DNA from: Lachnospiraceae bacterium
Lineage (GTDB): Bacteria; Bacillota; Clostridia; Lachnospirales; Lachnospiraceae
Direction: 5' to 3'
Length of the DNA stretch: 64,000 bases
Assembly (NCBI GenBank): GCA_014804795.1
Contig: JAAUZC010000020.1
Location: 1-64,000, forward strand
Below the pieces are notes generated by a model, which was not told the DNA's origin, made no database searches, and saw nothing but the letters and a program-made list of their open reading frames with translations. Shown here in pieces: positions 1-8,144 of the stretch. The translations under genes were made by a program, and so were the position numbers. Numbering within the stretch: the stretch's first letter is position 1; each line of letters opens with the position of its first letter.

Positions 1-127
1 GCAGTGCCGCTCGATTCCGCTTTGCTTCATCTCGCTCACGGGCTTCGCCCTATCACTTCGCAATCTGACAAAATTGACTGCAAGCAGTCATTTTGCCATC
101 TTACTTCGTGGCACTGCTCATTGCCAA
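1..127 (-). repeat. Copy 1 of a dispersed structured element (probable transcribed leader or ncRNA on the minus strand; may continue past the left edge)
   Basis: Shares 'gggcttcgccctatcact..gcaatctgacaaaattgactgcaagcagtcattttg.catcttact.cgtggcactgctcattgc' with 44917-45043. Preceded on the minus strand by TTGTCA-17-TATAAT. Confidence 0.7.
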
Positions 128-134
128 CGTGTAT

Positions 135-163
135 ATTATACCACATTCTCCCGTTTCTGACAA
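135..163 (-). promoter_or_regulatory. Sigma-A-type promoter reading into repeat copy 1
   Basis: Minus strand TTGTCA (158-163), 17-bp spacer, TATAAT (135-140). Confidence 0.65.
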
Positions 164-304
164 TTTTGACGAAAAGTTCCAACAAATTTTGGTTTTTGTT
201 TCCAACTATTTTATTTTTCTCACATAATTTTCATCTGAAGAACACACTTTTGACACATTTTCCGCTTATAGTAAGTATTGATAGTCAAAGCAATTCACTA
301 TCTC

Positions 305-360
305 CCCCCTCATAAGTAAAAAGCGCCTGATTCGTCAGGCGTTTTTTACTTATGAGGGGG
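305..360. terminator. Near-perfect bidirectional terminator hairpin downstream of recJ
   Basis: ccccctcataagtaaaaagcgcctga-ttcg-tcaggcgttttttacttatgaggggg: 26-bp stem with one G-U-type mismatch and a TTCG loop. Confidence 0.85.
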
Positions 361-387
361 ATGCGCATGCGAACTCCTTATTCTTGT

Positions 388-2157
388 TTAACAGTAATTC
401 GTCACCACAAACTCAATTTCTCTCCGTCCCCGGTACTCATTCAGATTCGGATAGTATGTAATTGTAAGCGGCAGTGATACGCCGCCTCCCGAAAACAGCC
501 TTCCCGCATCCGCGCCGTACTTTTCCAAGAGAAATTTCTCCATTCCTTCCACATCTCCGAAATAAACCAGTGTATGCGCAATATTTTCCTGATCCAGCGC
601 ATCAAATTTGACCACATTCCTGTTCTTTCCGAAAATCCGTCCCGAGCGAAGCAGTACGTTTTTCTGGGCAAAAACCGGTTTCGGATTCCCTGTCCCGAAT
701 GGAGCAAGCAGTTCCAGCTCCTGAATAAATCCCTCTGAAACATAGGACAACGGCAGAGCAATATCGATATGTACTTTCGGCGTAAAATCATCCTCTGTCA
801 GAGAACAGTTCTCGTTCAGCCTTTGCCGCAGCTTTGCCACATTTTCTTTGACAAGAGAGAGACCGGCCGCCATCTTATGTCCGCCGAATTTTTCAAACAG
901 ATCTTTGCAGGCGGAAAGATGTGCAAACATATCATACCCTTCTATGGAACGCCCGGAACCTTTTACTCCCTCCTCCGCATCCGTCAGAACAATTGTCGGC
1001 CTATGATATTTTTCCCTGATGCGTCCTGCTATGATTCCCGCAAGGCTTTCATGACAGTCCGGCAGGTATAAAATCAAAACTTTATCCCTTTTGTCGGAAC
1101 TGAAACTGTCCCGCTCTTTTCTCTCAAGCAGCTTCACCGCCTGCCGCACGCCGGCCTCGGTCATCTCTTTCCGGCTGTCATTTAAATTCTTTAATTCCGC
1201 CGCCATTGGCACGGCCTTTTTATAGTCTTCCTCCAGCCAGAGTTTCAAAGAAAGCGCTGCACTCTCCAGCCTCCCGGAAGCGTTGACGCAAGGTCCTAAC
1301 ACAAAACCGATATGATAAGCTTCTATCTTCCGCATATCCAGTTTATTTACTTCTATCAGCGCCCGCAGCCCCGGATGGGAAGTATGGCTCATCCGCTTCA
1401 GTCCCTCTTTGACAATAATGCGGTTTTCATCTTTCAGTTCCATTACATCGCCTATCGTCGCAAAAGCCGCAGGCTCCAGCAATGTGTTAAGAAGCTCTCT
1501 ATCTACCCCTAATGCCCATGCCAGTTTCCAGGCAACCACAGCGCCGCAGATACCGGAAAACGGATAAGTCTCTCCCGGCTGTTTCGGATCCACCACCGCC
1601 TCCGCAGGCGGCATAGAATATACCCGCTCCCCGCCCGGATTTTCTTCCGTAAAAGGCACCTCATGGTGATCGGTCACTATCACCTGCATACCAAGCCGAT
1701 GTGCTAACTCAATCTGATCCGCCGCTGCGATCCCATTGTCACAGGTCACGATCAACTCTACTTTCTCTGCAGCAGCCTGCTCGATCAGATGGTCATTCAA
1801 TCCATAACCGTCCTTTATCCGATGCGGAATCGCCATATCCACATCCGCTCCCAGAGACTGAAAAGAACGCACCAGAATATAGGTGGCGCAGACGCCGTCT
1901 ATATCATAATCCCCGATCACGCGTATTTTTCTCTTTGCTTCGATTGCACTTTTTATGACAGATACGGCCTGATCCATACCCTTCAACAGTTCCGGCGCAT
2001 ACAGATCTTGTATACTTCCATACAAATATTTTCTGATTTCTTCTTCTCCGCAGACATCCCTGTTGCGTATCAGCCTCGCAAGCACCGGCGAAATATCAAA
2101 TTTCTTCGCTATCGCATCAAAGTCCGCTTTCTTCGCAGCCACAAACCAATTTGCCAT
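388..2157 (-). CDS. recJ: Single-stranded-DNA-specific exonuclease RecJ
   Basis: DHH/DHHA1 motifs (GDYDIDGVCA, VTCDNGIAA, VTDHHE, GTGNPKPVFA). The likely start is the internal Met (MANWFVAAKK); the longer ORF start runs through a repeat. Confidence 0.93.
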   Translation of the reverse strand: MANWFVAAKKADFDAIAKKFDISPVLARLIRNRDVCGEEEIRKYLYGSIQDLYAPELLKGMDQAVSVIKSAIEAKRKIRVIGDYDIDGVCATYILVRSFQSLGADVDMAIPHRIKDGYGLNDHLIEQAAAEKVELIVTCDNGIAAADQIELAHRLGMQVIVTDHHEVPFTEENPGGERVYSMPPAEAVVDPKQPGETYPFSGICGAVVAWKLAWALGVDRELLNTLLEPAAFATIGDVMELKDENRIIVKEGLKRMSHTSHPGLRALIEVNKLDMRKIEAYHIGFVLGPCVNASGRLESAALSLKLWLEEDYKKAVPMAAELKNLNDSRKEMTEAGVRQAVKLLERKERDSFSSDKRDKVLILYLPDCHESLAGIIAGRIREKYHRPTIVLTDAEEGVKGSGRSIEGYDMFAHLSACKDLFEKFGGHKMAAGLSLVKENVAKLRQRLNENCSLTEDDFTPKVHIDIALPLSYVSEGFIQELELLAPFGTGNPKPVFAQKNVLLRSGRIFGKNRNVVKFDALDQENIAHTLVYFGDVEGMEKFLLEKYGADAGRLFSGGGVSLPLTITYYPNLNEYRGRREIEFVVTNYC

Positions 2158-2180
2158 CTTATCCCTGCTCTCTCTACAAA

Positions 2181-2210
2181 ACAGGGCAGGGCTTACTCCG
2201 CCCTGCCCGT
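2181..2210. other. GC-rich hairpin in the recJ upstream region (possible attenuator or terminator)
   Basis: acagggcagggc-ttactcc-gccctgcccgt inverted repeat about 25 bp upstream of the recJ start. Confidence 0.6.
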
Positions 2211-2260
2211 CATTTTTCTCATATTTTCTCTGCAAAATAACATAAACTGGAGTCTGCCAG

Positions 2261-2389
2261 CCTGGAAGAAAATATCCCTGAAGCAGCCCTGCTAAACGCC
2301 GGCACTTAGCGAGGTATTTCACGAGCTTAGTGTCCGCTGCGTTTAGCTCGGAGCGAGAGCGCGCTGCAGAAGGGATATTTCTATCCGGG
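2261..2389. repeat. Nested imperfect inverted repeat between secDF and recJ
   Basis: Outer arms cctggaagaaaatatccctgaagcag / ctgcagaagggatatttctatccggg; inner arms ctaaacgccggcac / gtgtccgctgcgtttag. Confidence 0.6.
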
Positions 2390-2411
2390 CGTCCGGCATG
2401 GCCTCATACAT

Positions 2412-4580
2412 TTATTTCGCTTCCTCTTTCTGTTTGATCTTCGTCCTGAGCACAAACCACAGCGCCCCCGTAATGCATACCGATGAATAAGTACCGCAAA
2501 GAATACCGGCCATCAGCGGCAGAGCAAACTCACGAATGCTGGAAACGCCAAACACATACAAAGCCGCCACCATGATAAAAGTAGTCAAAGAAGTAAAGAT
2601 ACTTCTGGAAAGCGTCTGTGTGATGGAGTGGTTTACCATCTCCTGCAGATCATCCTTTCTTGTCATGCCCCGCATATTCTCCCTGATACGGTCAAAGATA
2701 ACAATGGTTGCATTGATGGAATAACCTACGATCGTCAGCATACAGGCTATAAAAGTGGAACCTACGGAAACTCTTGTCACCGCATAGAACGCCAGCACTA
2801 CCAACACGTCGTGAATCAATGCGATCACCGCACTCGCGCCGAACCGGATGTCCTTAAACCTGAACCAGATGTAAAGCAGCATGCAGACTGTTGCAATAGC
2901 AACCGCCACGATTGCATCCATCTGTGCTTCGGAACTGATCGTTGAACTGATGGTCTCTTCCGTGATCGGATAAGCCTCATCCAGCTCAAAGTTCTCCTCC
3001 ATCATACTCTCTAACGTTTCTCTCTCATCCACACTTAACGTTCTGGTCTTAAAGATGACCTGATTACTGCCCGCCACTTTCTGAACCTGTACGTTTGCAT
3101 CACCTGTGATTTCTTCAATACCCGGCACTACTTCGGCATCCAGTCTTTCAATAGAGTAATCTTCCGTAAAGGTAACCGTAGTCTGCGTACCGCCCATGAA
3201 ATCCAGAGAGTAATTCAACGCGCCGTTTCCGCCGCCCTTCTGCACACCCATGACAACAAAACCTGCAAGAATAGCCACAGCGGAAATGCCGAAGAATATA
3301 TGCTTTTTGCCAAGGAAACCAATGGACTTTTTCTCTTTTGCCACACCGAAGAGCTTCACGGAATCAAGTCCCAGCCCCATCAGTGCATTTAAAATAATAC
3401 GGGTGACAAACACCGCCGTAAACATGGACAGGATAATACCGAGCACCAGTGTCTGTGCAAAGCCCTTGATCGCGCCCGTCCCCCGGGCCCACAGAACAAC
3501 AGCAGCGAGCAGGGTCGTAACATTACCGTCGATAATAGCGGACAAAGCCTTGTTAAAACCGATCTTCACGGAAGAAGCCACTGTCTTTCCGGTAGCCAGT
3601 TCCTCACGGATTCTGGCAAAGATGATCACGTTTGCATCCACCGCCATACCGATACCCAGAATAATACCCGCAATACCCGGCAGAGTCAGCGTTATATTAA
3701 AGGATCCCAGTAAAATAACGACCATTTCCACATACATGCCAAGCGCTAACACTGCAGCCAGACCCGGCAGGAAATAAACCGCTATCATAAACACCGCGAT
3801 AATGGCAAAGCCGACTGCACCGGCGATCAGAGCTGTCCGGATCGCGTCGGAACCGAGCTGAGCCCCTACCACATTGCTTCGCAGCTCTTCCAACGTCAAT
3901 GTCAATCCGCCGATACGGATTGTCGAAGCCAGATTTTCCGCCGCTTCAAAGGATTCCATATTGGTGATCACACAGTTGCCGTCCGTGATCTGCTGCTGTA
4001 CCGCAGGCCAGCTGATAATTGCATTGTCATATATGATATAAATCGGATCATGATTGGGTGCTGCCGCTGCCGTAGCATCAGAGAACTTTTTCGCGCCCTC
4101 ATCAGTCAGTGTCAGCCTTACCTCATAGTCAATGCTCCCCATATCGCTCTGTCTGCTGGCTGCCTGGGCATCCACGACATCCGTGCCCTCCAAAACCAAC
4201 TCGCCGTTTATATCATAAAATTCCAGAGAGCCGGGGCGCCCCAGTTCCGACAAAATCTCATTGGCATCCGCCACACCGGGGATTTCGATACTGATCCGGT
4301 CGTTTCCTTCCTGATAAACCTGCGCTTCCGTGCTGTAACCCTCCACACGTTTCTGCAGCTTGTAGATCGTATCGCTCATATCCGCGGCACTGGGATTTTT
4401 TTCACCCACTACCTGATACGTGATGCTGACACCACCCTCTAAGTCAAGTCCCAGCTTGATATCTTCACCGGAACCTGATTTTGTTTCTCCCCAGCCATAT
4501 ACGGCGGTATATCCGAACAGCGCTAAAAGCGCTATAAAGATCACCAGTACAATGGCTGATTTTACTTTGCTCTGTTTCAT
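2412..4580 (-). CDS. secDF: Fused protein translocase subunit SecDF
   Basis: SecD-type N-terminus (DIKLGLDLEGGVSITYQV) and SecF-type second half (DFMGGTQTTVTF, TIVGYSINATIVIFDRIREN) in one 722-aa ORF. Confidence 0.93.
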   Translation of the reverse strand: MKQSKVKSAIVLVIFIALLALFGYTAVYGWGETKSGSGEDIKLGLDLEGGVSITYQVVGEKNPSAADMSDTIYKLQKRVEGYSTEAQVYQEGNDRISIEIPGVADANEILSELGRPGSLEFYDINGELVLEGTDVVDAQAASRQSDMGSIDYEVRLTLTDEGAKKFSDATAAAAPNHDPIYIIYDNAIISWPAVQQQITDGNCVITNMESFEAAENLASTIRIGGLTLTLEELRSNVVGAQLGSDAIRTALIAGAVGFAIIAVFMIAVYFLPGLAAVLALGMYVEMVVILLGSFNITLTLPGIAGIILGIGMAVDANVIIFARIREELATGKTVASSVKIGFNKALSAIIDGNVTTLLAAVVLWARGTGAIKGFAQTLVLGIILSMFTAVFVTRIILNALMGLGLDSVKLFGVAKEKKSIGFLGKKHIFFGISAVAILAGFVVMGVQKGGGNGALNYSLDFMGGTQTTVTFTEDYSIERLDAEVVPGIEEITGDANVQVQKVAGSNQVIFKTRTLSVDERETLESMMEENFELDEAYPITEETISSTISSEAQMDAIVAVAIATVCMLLYIWFRFKDIRFGASAVIALIHDVLVVLAFYAVTRVSVGSTFIACMLTIVGYSINATIVIFDRIRENMRGMTRKDDLQEMVNHSITQTLSRSIFTSLTTFIMVAALYVFGVSSIREFALPLMAGILCGTYSSVCITGALWFVLRTKIKQKEEAK

Positions 4581-4591
4581 AATCCTATTCT

Positions 4592-4704
4592 CCTATCCTG
4601 GTTCCGCATAAGTCCTGACAGTACACTTTAACCGAAATTAATTCCCGGCCGTATATTCATACGTCCGTAAATCAATTTGTGCACTGTCCCGATTTATGCT
4701 GTTT
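4592..4704 (-). repeat. Intercistronic repeat family, copy A (between scfB stop and secDF start)
   Basis: Shares ordered blocks with 33083-33195 and 55941-56060; closing stem gacagtgcac/gtgtactgtc (minus strand). Confidence 0.65.
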
Positions 4705-4711
4705 TTTATAT

Positions 4712-6148
4712 TTACTCCGCCTCTGCGGCTTTTAACATGATCGCACACTCTATCCGCTTTCGCTGCAGCTCGCAGCCGATCTCATAGGTATCTGTTATGC
4801 TCCCGTGAAAATTGTAAGAGTTTGCCGCGCAGCCGCCGCTGCAGTAAAATTTTGCAAAACAGTCTTTACATTTTTCTTTCGCATATACATTGCACTCTTT
4901 AAAGTTGTCCCTGATATCCGTGCGAAGGATTCCTTCATCCACATTGCCCATCAGAAATTCCTCCTGTCCGACAAACTGATGACAGGGATAAAAATCTCCC
5001 CAGGGCGTGACCGCAAGGTATTCCGTTCCGCTGCCGCAGCCCGACAGCCGCTTTGCCACACAGGGACCACCCTCTAAATCTATCATAAAATGGAAAAAAT
5101 TGAAACCTTTTCCTTCTTTTTTATAGCGAATTATTTCTTTGGCCAGATTATCGTACTCTTCCAGGATTACCGGAATATCCTCTTCCCGGATCGCGTACTC
5201 TTCCGTTTTCTCCGCAACCACCGGTTCCACGGATATCTGTTTAAAGCCCAGATCCGCCAGATGCAGCACATCCTTCGAAAAATCAAGGTTGTTTCTTGTG
5301 AAAGTACCCCGCACATAGTAATTCATCTGACCCCGGCTTTCAGCCACTTTTTGATATTTCGGCACTACCATGTCATAACTGCCCTGCCCGCCCCTGAAGG
5401 GCCTCATCAGGTCATGGATTTCTTTCCGCCCGTCCACAGACAGAACAATGTTTGCCATCTCCTTATTGCAGAATTCCAGTATCTCATCATTCAAGAGTAC
5501 GCCGTTGGTAGTCAGCGTAAACCGGAATTTTTTATGGAACGGTTCTTCCAGACTTCTGCCGTAAGCCACCAGATCCTTCACCACCTGCCAGTTCATCAGG
5601 GGTTCTCCGCCGAAAAAGTCCACTTCCAGATGAACACGGTTCCCGGAATTTGCCACCAGAAAATCTAACGCCTTTTTTCCGACTTCAAATGTCATAAGCG
5701 CCCGCCTGCCATGATACTCTCCCTCTTCCGCAAAACAGTATTTGCAGGCAAGATTACAGTCATGGGCAATATGCAGGCACAGTGCCTTCACGACAGTTTT
5801 TCTGTTTTTAAAATCAAAAATATAATTTTTATAGATATCCTTTGTATAAAGCCGGTTCGCCCCGGCCAGCGCAAACAGTTCTTCGGCTATCTCCCGCTTT
5901 TCCTCTTCCGAACCGGAAAGCTCCCGCAAAGCTTTTGCCGCTTTTTCCAGAAGCTTTTCTGAAATACCGTCTTCCTGTTCCTTTTCCGGAAGTTCCCCGG
6001 AATCACTTTCTTTCTGCTCCTGCCACGCTTCCCAGACAGGTTCCAATAACGGCACCGCCTGATAGCTCAGCTCGTCCATCACATGAACACTTCCGCTGTT
6101 CACATCCAAAACAATAGGATATCCGTTATTCACATACTGATGTATCAT
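4712..6148 (-). CDS. scfB: SCIFF (ranthipeptide) radical SAM maturase with SPASM domain
   Basis: Radical SAM motif CNLACKYCF; C-terminal Cys-rich SPASM region (CKDCFAKFYCSGGCAANSY); next to the SCIFF precursor. Confidence 0.9.
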   Translation of the reverse strand: MIHQYVNNGYPIVLDVNSGSVHVMDELSYQAVPLLEPVWEAWQEQKESDSGELPEKEQEDGISEKLLEKAAKALRELSGSEEEKREIAEELFALAGANRLYTKDIYKNYIFDFKNRKTVVKALCLHIAHDCNLACKYCFAEEGEYHGRRALMTFEVGKKALDFLVANSGNRVHLEVDFFGGEPLMNWQVVKDLVAYGRSLEEPFHKKFRFTLTTNGVLLNDEILEFCNKEMANIVLSVDGRKEIHDLMRPFRGGQGSYDMVVPKYQKVAESRGQMNYYVRGTFTRNNLDFSKDVLHLADLGFKQISVEPVVAEKTEEYAIREEDIPVILEEYDNLAKEIIRYKKEGKGFNFFHFMIDLEGGPCVAKRLSGCGSGTEYLAVTPWGDFYPCHQFVGQEEFLMGNVDEGILRTDIRDNFKECNVYAKEKCKDCFAKFYCSGGCAANSYNFHGSITDTYEIGCELQRKRIECAIMLKAAEAE

Positions 6149-6263
6149 ATAAATAACCTCTTTATCCGTTTTCCCTCACACCACAAAGAAGCAGCGAGAG
6201 ATTTCCCGCTGCTTAAAACTGACAAATCTGCTTCCTTTTCGATATGTCTGTGATACGCAGTAC

Positions 6264-6410
6264 TTATTTCTGAACTTTTTCACAACTCTGATTACCAACC
6301 GTACAGGAAGTCTTGCATGCTGACTGGCAGGATGTCTGACACTCGCCGCAGCCGCCTTTCTTCATGGATTCCTTCAAGTCTCTGGTCGTTAATGTCTTAA
6401 TATGTTTCAT
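6264..6410 (-). CDS. scfA: SCIFF ranthipeptide precursor (six Cys in forty-five residues)
   Basis: MKHIKTLTTRDLKESMKKGGCGECQTSCQSACKTSCTVGNQSCEKVQK; strong RBS (aaaggaggagg) before the internal ATG at 6410. Confidence 0.92.
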   Translation of the reverse strand: MKHIKTLTTRDLKESMKKGGCGECQTSCQSACKTSCTVGNQSCEKVQK

Positions 6411-6487
6411 AACAGGACCTCCTCCTTTTATATCGGCTTTCTTTTGTCCGCGTCCGCAGGTATATCCCTGCGGACACATCATCTAGG

Positions 6488-6516
6488 AGTATAGCATAAA
6501 AGTCCGGAGATGAAAA
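6488..6516 (-). promoter_or_regulatory. Extended -10 promoter of scfA
   Basis: Minus strand TTTTCA-17-TATACT with TG extension (TGCTATACT); a 9-bp hairpin follows in the 5' UTR (6452-6475). Confidence 0.55.
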
Positions 6517-6535
6517 GAGGGATTGAAAAATTTTT

Positions 6536-7840
6536 CTATTTTACTGCTTCAAATGCCGCTTCCAATGCCGCGATCAGATCTTCTACCTTCTCAATACCAA
6601 TAGAAAGACGAATGGTATTTTCTTTAATGTCCTGCTCCTCCAGCTCTTGCTTTGTGCACTGGCTGTGGGTCGTGGTAGCCGGATGGATCACAAGGGATTT
6701 CACGTCCGCCACATTGGCAAGCAGAGAGAAGATCGCCAGATTATCAATGAATTTCTGGGCTGTCTGCCCGTCTCCTTTGATCTCGAATGTGAAAATGGAG
6801 CCGCCGCCGTTTGGCAGATATTTCTTATAAAGATCATGTGTCGGCTCACCCGGAAGCGAAGGATGGTGCACAGCTTCCACCTGCGGGTGGTTTGATAAAT
6901 ATTCTACGATCTTTAATGCATTGCTCACATGGCGTTCCACCCGGAGAGATAAGGTTTCCAGTCCCTGCAGGAAAACAAATGCGTGGAACGGGGAAAGAGT
7001 TGCGCCGGTATCTCTCAGGATGACTGCGCGGATATAGGCGACAAAAGCTGCCGGGCCCGCCGCATCGCTGAAGGATACACCATGATAACTCGGATTCGGT
7101 TCGGATATCCACGGATATTTTCCTGCCGCCTTCCAGTCAAAGTTTCCGCCGTCAATGATCACGCCGCCGATAGCCGTCCCATGGCCGCCGATAAACTTTG
7201 TGGCGGAATGCACTACAATATCTGCGCCATATTCTATCGGACGGATCAGATAAGGGGTCGCAAAAGTAGAATCCACCACCAGCGGAATGTTATATTTATG
7301 CGCTACTTTGGACACTTCTTCCAGATCGATCAGATTGGAGTTCGGATTGCCCAGAGTCTCTACGAAAATCGCTTTTGTATTTTCCTGAATAGCCGCCTCA
7401 AAAGAACCTTCCACATAAGGATCGACAAACGTAGTCGTCACATTATTATTTAACGGGAATGTATGTGCCAGATAATTGTAGGTTCCGCCATAGATCGTTT
7501 TGGACGCTACAATATGCTCTCCTGCCTGTGCCAGTGCCTGAAAAGTATAGCTCAATGCCGCCGCACCGGATGCCACTGCCAGCGCTGCCGCACCGCCTTC
7601 CAGAGCCGCAATACGCTGTTCAAATACATCTTCCGTCGGGTTTGTCAGTCTTCCGTAAATATTTCCTGCATCTTTCAGGCTAAAACGATCCGCCGCATGC
7701 TGTGAATCATGAAATACATAGGATGTAGTTGCATAAATCGGCACCGCCCTCGCATCTGTCACCGGATCTGCCTGTTCCTGTCCGATATGCAGCTGCTTTG
7801 TTTCAAATCCCCAGTTTTTAGAATCTCTGATATCTGCCAT
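6536..7840 (-). CDS. metY: O-acetylhomoserine aminocarboxypropyltransferase (sulfhydrylase)
   Basis: Cys/Met metabolism PLP-enzyme family: FETKQLHIGQ, PIYATTSYVF, VVDSTFATPYLIRPIEYGADIVVHSATKFIGGHG. Confidence 0.9.
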   Translation of the reverse strand: MADIRDSKNWGFETKQLHIGQEQADPVTDARAVPIYATTSYVFHDSQHAADRFSLKDAGNIYGRLTNPTEDVFEQRIAALEGGAAALAVASGAAALSYTFQALAQAGEHIVASKTIYGGTYNYLAHTFPLNNNVTTTFVDPYVEGSFEAAIQENTKAIFVETLGNPNSNLIDLEEVSKVAHKYNIPLVVDSTFATPYLIRPIEYGADIVVHSATKFIGGHGTAIGGVIIDGGNFDWKAAGKYPWISEPNPSYHGVSFSDAAGPAAFVAYIRAVILRDTGATLSPFHAFVFLQGLETLSLRVERHVSNALKIVEYLSNHPQVEAVHHPSLPGEPTHDLYKKYLPNGGGSIFTFEIKGDGQTAQKFIDNLAIFSLLANVADVKSLVIHPATTTHSQCTKQELEEQDIKENTIRLSIGIEKVEDLIAALEAAFEAVK

Positions 7841-7936
7841 GATTGATTTCCTCCTGTTTACTGATCTATATCCGCTGTCTCTTATTTTGTCATTAAATAC
7901 ATACTATCACAGCGGGTTTATTCTGTATAATATCTA

Positions 7937-7984
7937 AAAAAGATACCCGGCTATAAGATTTTCCTATAGCCAGGTATCTTTTTC
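7937..7984. terminator. Rho-independent terminator hairpin
   Basis: aaaagatacc.cggctata-agattttcc-tatagcc.aggtatctttttt. Confidence 0.75.
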
Positions 7985-8144
7985 TCTATGGCCTGTACCA
8001 CTCCGAAAAGCATACCACTTCCCCGTCTTCCAGATCTACCATCGCAAAGTCTGCATCCGTCAATATCTGCTCAATCGGATAGCCACTCTCAAAATCGGCC
8101 ATTCATATCCTGACATCAAGTGACTATCCGGCAAACTATGCTTA

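Noticed and set aside
4-315. 103-aa ORF at the window start
   Set aside because: Runs through the structured repeat, its promoter and AT-rich spacer; no protein features.
7841-7985. Possible SAM (S-box) riboswitch upstream of metY
   Set aside because: Only a simple terminator hairpin is visible; conserved S-box core elements are absent.
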